Shown here: piece after piece, positions 6,261 through 7,131 of the stretch
Layout of the letters: the number at the start of each line of letters is the position of its first letter
How positions within the stretch are numbered: position 1 is the first letter of the stretch
NCBI GenBank assembly: GCA_937902525.1
Contig: CALEKV010000009.1
Coordinates: 1 to 7,131 of the forward strand
Source: an uncultured Candidatus Saccharibacteria bacterium
GTDB lineage: Bacteria; Patescibacteriota; Saccharimonadia; Saccharimonadales; Saccharimonadaceae
Length of the DNA stretch: 7,131 bases
Reading direction: 5' to 3'
The notes under the pieces: generated by a model
The model's input: only the letters and a program-made list of their open reading frames with translations
Told to the model about the DNA's origin: nothing
Database searches by the model: none
Translations under genes and position numbers: made by a program

Positions 6261-6294
6261 ACGCTATATATAGCGTGCCCATATATAGCGTTTT
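6261..6294 (+). terminator. Palindrome/hairpin, probable weak terminator of the 76-aa gene
   Basis: ACGCTATATAT (6261-6271) pairs with ATATATAGCGT (6281-6291), an 11-bp stem with a 9-nt loop, running into TTTT (6291-6294). The same left arm also forms a 16-bp perfect palindrome by itself (6261-6276), so two mutually exclusive structures exist. The stem is AT-rich and the U-tract short, so termination may be partial; a regulator-binding site is the alternative. Confidence 0.55.
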
Positions 6295-6332
6295 GGTAGT
6301 GTGGAAAAGTGCTTATGTTTTGTGTATATTAT

Positions 6333-6347
6333 TCTAGTCACACTAGA
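6333..6347. promoter_or_regulatory. Inverted repeat, operator-like
   Basis: TCTAGT-CAC-ACTAGA is a perfect 6-bp inverted repeat with a 3-nt spacer. It sits just downstream of a TATATT (6325-6330) and 39 nt before the ATG of the membrane-protein gene, a position where a repressor could act on either promoter. It may also be chance. Confidence 0.3.
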
Positions 6348-6373
6348 CTACTGTTACTGGCCATTCAGTGCGT

Positions 6374-6379
6374 TATACT
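6374..6379 (+). promoter_or_regulatory. -10 box of membrane-protein gene, predicted leaderless
   Basis: TATACT is followed by six bases (AAAGCC) and then ATG at 6386, so the expected +1 is the A of the start codon. There is no Shine-Dalgarno. TTACTG (6354-6359) upstream is too close, at 14 nt, to be a convincing -35. Confidence 0.42.
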
Positions 6380-6385
6380 AAAGCC

Positions 6386-6745
6386 ATGTACGCACACATT
6401 TTAGCCCACAAAAAATACATGCAAACAGAACTTGCCAAAAGACCACCCGCACCAGAGCGCGAACAGTTGTATCAGTATCACTTGGCGCGTGTGCACGACT
6501 TCCAGCACGAACGCCTTGTTCACCTACTTGTCACGTTCTTTTTTGCGTTTTTACTCATTGCCACTGTTATTGCATGGATGTTCATACCAATCTCTGTGCC
6601 GTCTCTCGCTTGGCCGCTTGGATTTCAAGCGCTACTATTATTTGCGCTTGAGGTCGCCTATGTATGGCACTACTACCGCCTTGAGAACGGTGTGCAGTCG
6701 TTGTACAGTATTACCGAACAATTTACGGCCTTGAATACAGCTTAA
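6386..6745 (+). CDS. Two-helix membrane protein, 119 aa, unknown function
   Basis: The N-terminal part (1-43) is polar and helical, with YHLARVHDFQHERLVHLLVT leading into a first membrane segment (about 44-66). A second membrane segment (about 77-97) is followed by WHYYRLENGVQSLY and a short tail. No signal peptide cleavage site is seen. I recall similar FQHERLIHLLVT-type small membrane proteins in other bacteria, but cannot name the family or a function. An in-frame GTG at 6368 would add six residues; I prefer the ATG because the -10 box lies inside that extension and neither start has a ribosome-binding site. Both termini are probably cytoplasmic, judging by the basic residues before the first and after the second helix. 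It converges on the ASCH-like gene. It is not a good candidate for KwaA, which has about four helices and normally adjoins kwaB. Confidence 0.72.
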   Translation: MYAHILAHKKYMQTELAKRPPAPEREQLYQYHLARVHDFQHERLVHLLVTFFFAFLLIATVIAWMFIPISVPSLAWPLGFQALLLFALEVAYVWHYYRLENGVQSLYSITEQFTALNTA

Positions 6746-6813
6746 ACCTGACTAAAAATCAGCCATTACAGCAACCGCCTATGTTAAATTGGCAGCAAGT
6801 CTTGCGCGCCCAC

Positions 6814-7083
6814 TCATGTGCGCTCCATACATTCGAACTCAAACACCAAAAACACATCATCATCGCGAATTTCCCTGCCGATGTAAGCATAATACCCACC
6901 CAACACTTGGCGTTGATGATTTTTGTCACGGTAAGATTCATGCTTGTCAAAAGCCAGCGGCAAATTTTTGAATATCACGCTCGCCTTAGCCTTAACCACC
7001 ACGCGCGCCTTCACTTCTTCAGTGCTTGAATCAATAATATCAACCTTGTCGCCTACTTGGATATAGTCATATTTTAACCCAAA
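6814..7083 (-). CDS. ASCH-domain-like protein, 5'-truncated at contig end
   Basis: An open frame of 89 codons runs from the last genomic base to a TGA at 6814-6816; the N-terminus is missing because the contig ends. Visible parts are a beta-rich section with DYIQVGDKVDIID (6-18) and VKARVVVKAKASVIF (24-38), then FDKHESYRDKN (45-55), LGGYYAYIGREI (61-72) and a final strand VFLVFEFE (77-84). The pattern of GD followed by strands, then an H-x-S-Y segment, then a closing strand resembles ASCH (PUA-like) domains, proposed to bind RNA or modified nucleotides. The assignment is from pattern memory, not a search. A GTG at 7014 is an in-frame codon but not a credible start, since the domain clearly continues upstream. 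The frame also stays open through the adapter, so automated callers may prepend false residues. Confidence 0.6.
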   Translation of the reverse strand, partial: FGLKYDYIQVGDKVDIIDSSTEEVKARVVVKAKASVIFKNLPLAFDKHESYRDKNHQRQVLGGYYAYIGREIRDDDVFLVFEFECMERT

Positions 7084-7131
7084 AGATCGGAAGAGCGTCG
7101 TGTAGGGAAAGAGTGTAGATCTCGGTGGTCG
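7084..7131. other. Illumina TruSeq adapter (assembly contamination)
   Basis: From AGATCGGAAGAGCGTCGTG onward, all 48 bases match the reverse complement of the Illumina TruSeq universal adapter, ending inside the GGTGGTCG portion. It is not biological sequence and marks untrimmed read-through at a contig end. Confidence 0.98.

Noticed and set aside
6386..6745. Membrane protein as the missing KwaA of a Kiwa system
   Set aside because: It has two predicted helices, lies 3 kb away on the opposite strand, and has unrelated genes between.
6759..6950. Minus-strand frame and two plus-strand frames overlapping the ASCH-like gene
   Set aside because: They are shadows in other frames. Only the frame ending at 6814 stays open to the contig edge and shows domain-like sequence.
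1..7083. CRISPR array, insertion sequence, prophage or rRNA gene
   Set aside because: There are no spaced direct repeats, transposase or integrase motifs, terminal inverted repeats or rRNA signatures on either strand.

Overview
The window is compact bacterial DNA with short intergenic gaps. It ends in 48 bases of sequencing adapter, so it is the unclean end of an assembled short-read contig: biological sequence stops at about 7083. The set of a CofD/YvcK-type protein, a GH1 beta-glycosidase, a PIF1-type helicase with a C-terminal helix-turn-helix-like tail, a minimal RNase HI and small orphan proteins, with mid-range GC by eye, fits a Candidate Phyla Radiation (Patescibacteria) genome. Candidatus Saccharibacteria is my best guess, from impression and not from a marker gene. 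TGA is used as a stop (yvcK, the helicase, the ASCH-like gene), which argues against the TGA=Gly code of Gracilibacteria and Absconditabacteria.

Layout. Positions 3324 to 9 (minus) look like one transcript of three tightly packed genes: a DUF4868/KwaB-like protein, a GH1 glycosidase 12 nt later, and yvcK 1 nt after that. A divergent 120-aa orphan gene (3471-3833, plus) follows, closed by a strong nested hairpin terminator. The PIF1-like helicase (5426-3897) and RNase HI (5887-5471) are both on the minus strand, each with its own promoter-like -10 box. Diverging from RNase HI is a 76-aa basic orphan (6012-6242, plus), then a palindrome-rich gap, then a 119-aa two-helix membrane protein (6386-6745, plus). 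A 5'-truncated ASCH-domain-like gene on the minus strand (stop at 6814) runs into the adapter.

How the parts relate. Helicase and RNase HI both act on nucleic acids (G-quadruplex or R-loop resolution and RNA:DNA hybrid removal are reasonable inferences). GH1 and YvcK both concern sugars: glucoside hydrolysis and control of carbon flow to the cell wall. The KwaB-like protein heading that operon is the odd member. Its family is known as one half of the two-gene Kiwa anti-phage system, but no KwaA partner is visible beside it.

The most interesting regulatory signal is a start-site pattern. Four genes (KwaB-like, helicase, RNase HI, membrane protein) have a -10 box 6-8 nt before the start codon, predicting leaderless or nearly leaderless mRNAs. 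The two small orphan genes and yvcK have clear Shine-Dalgarno sequences.
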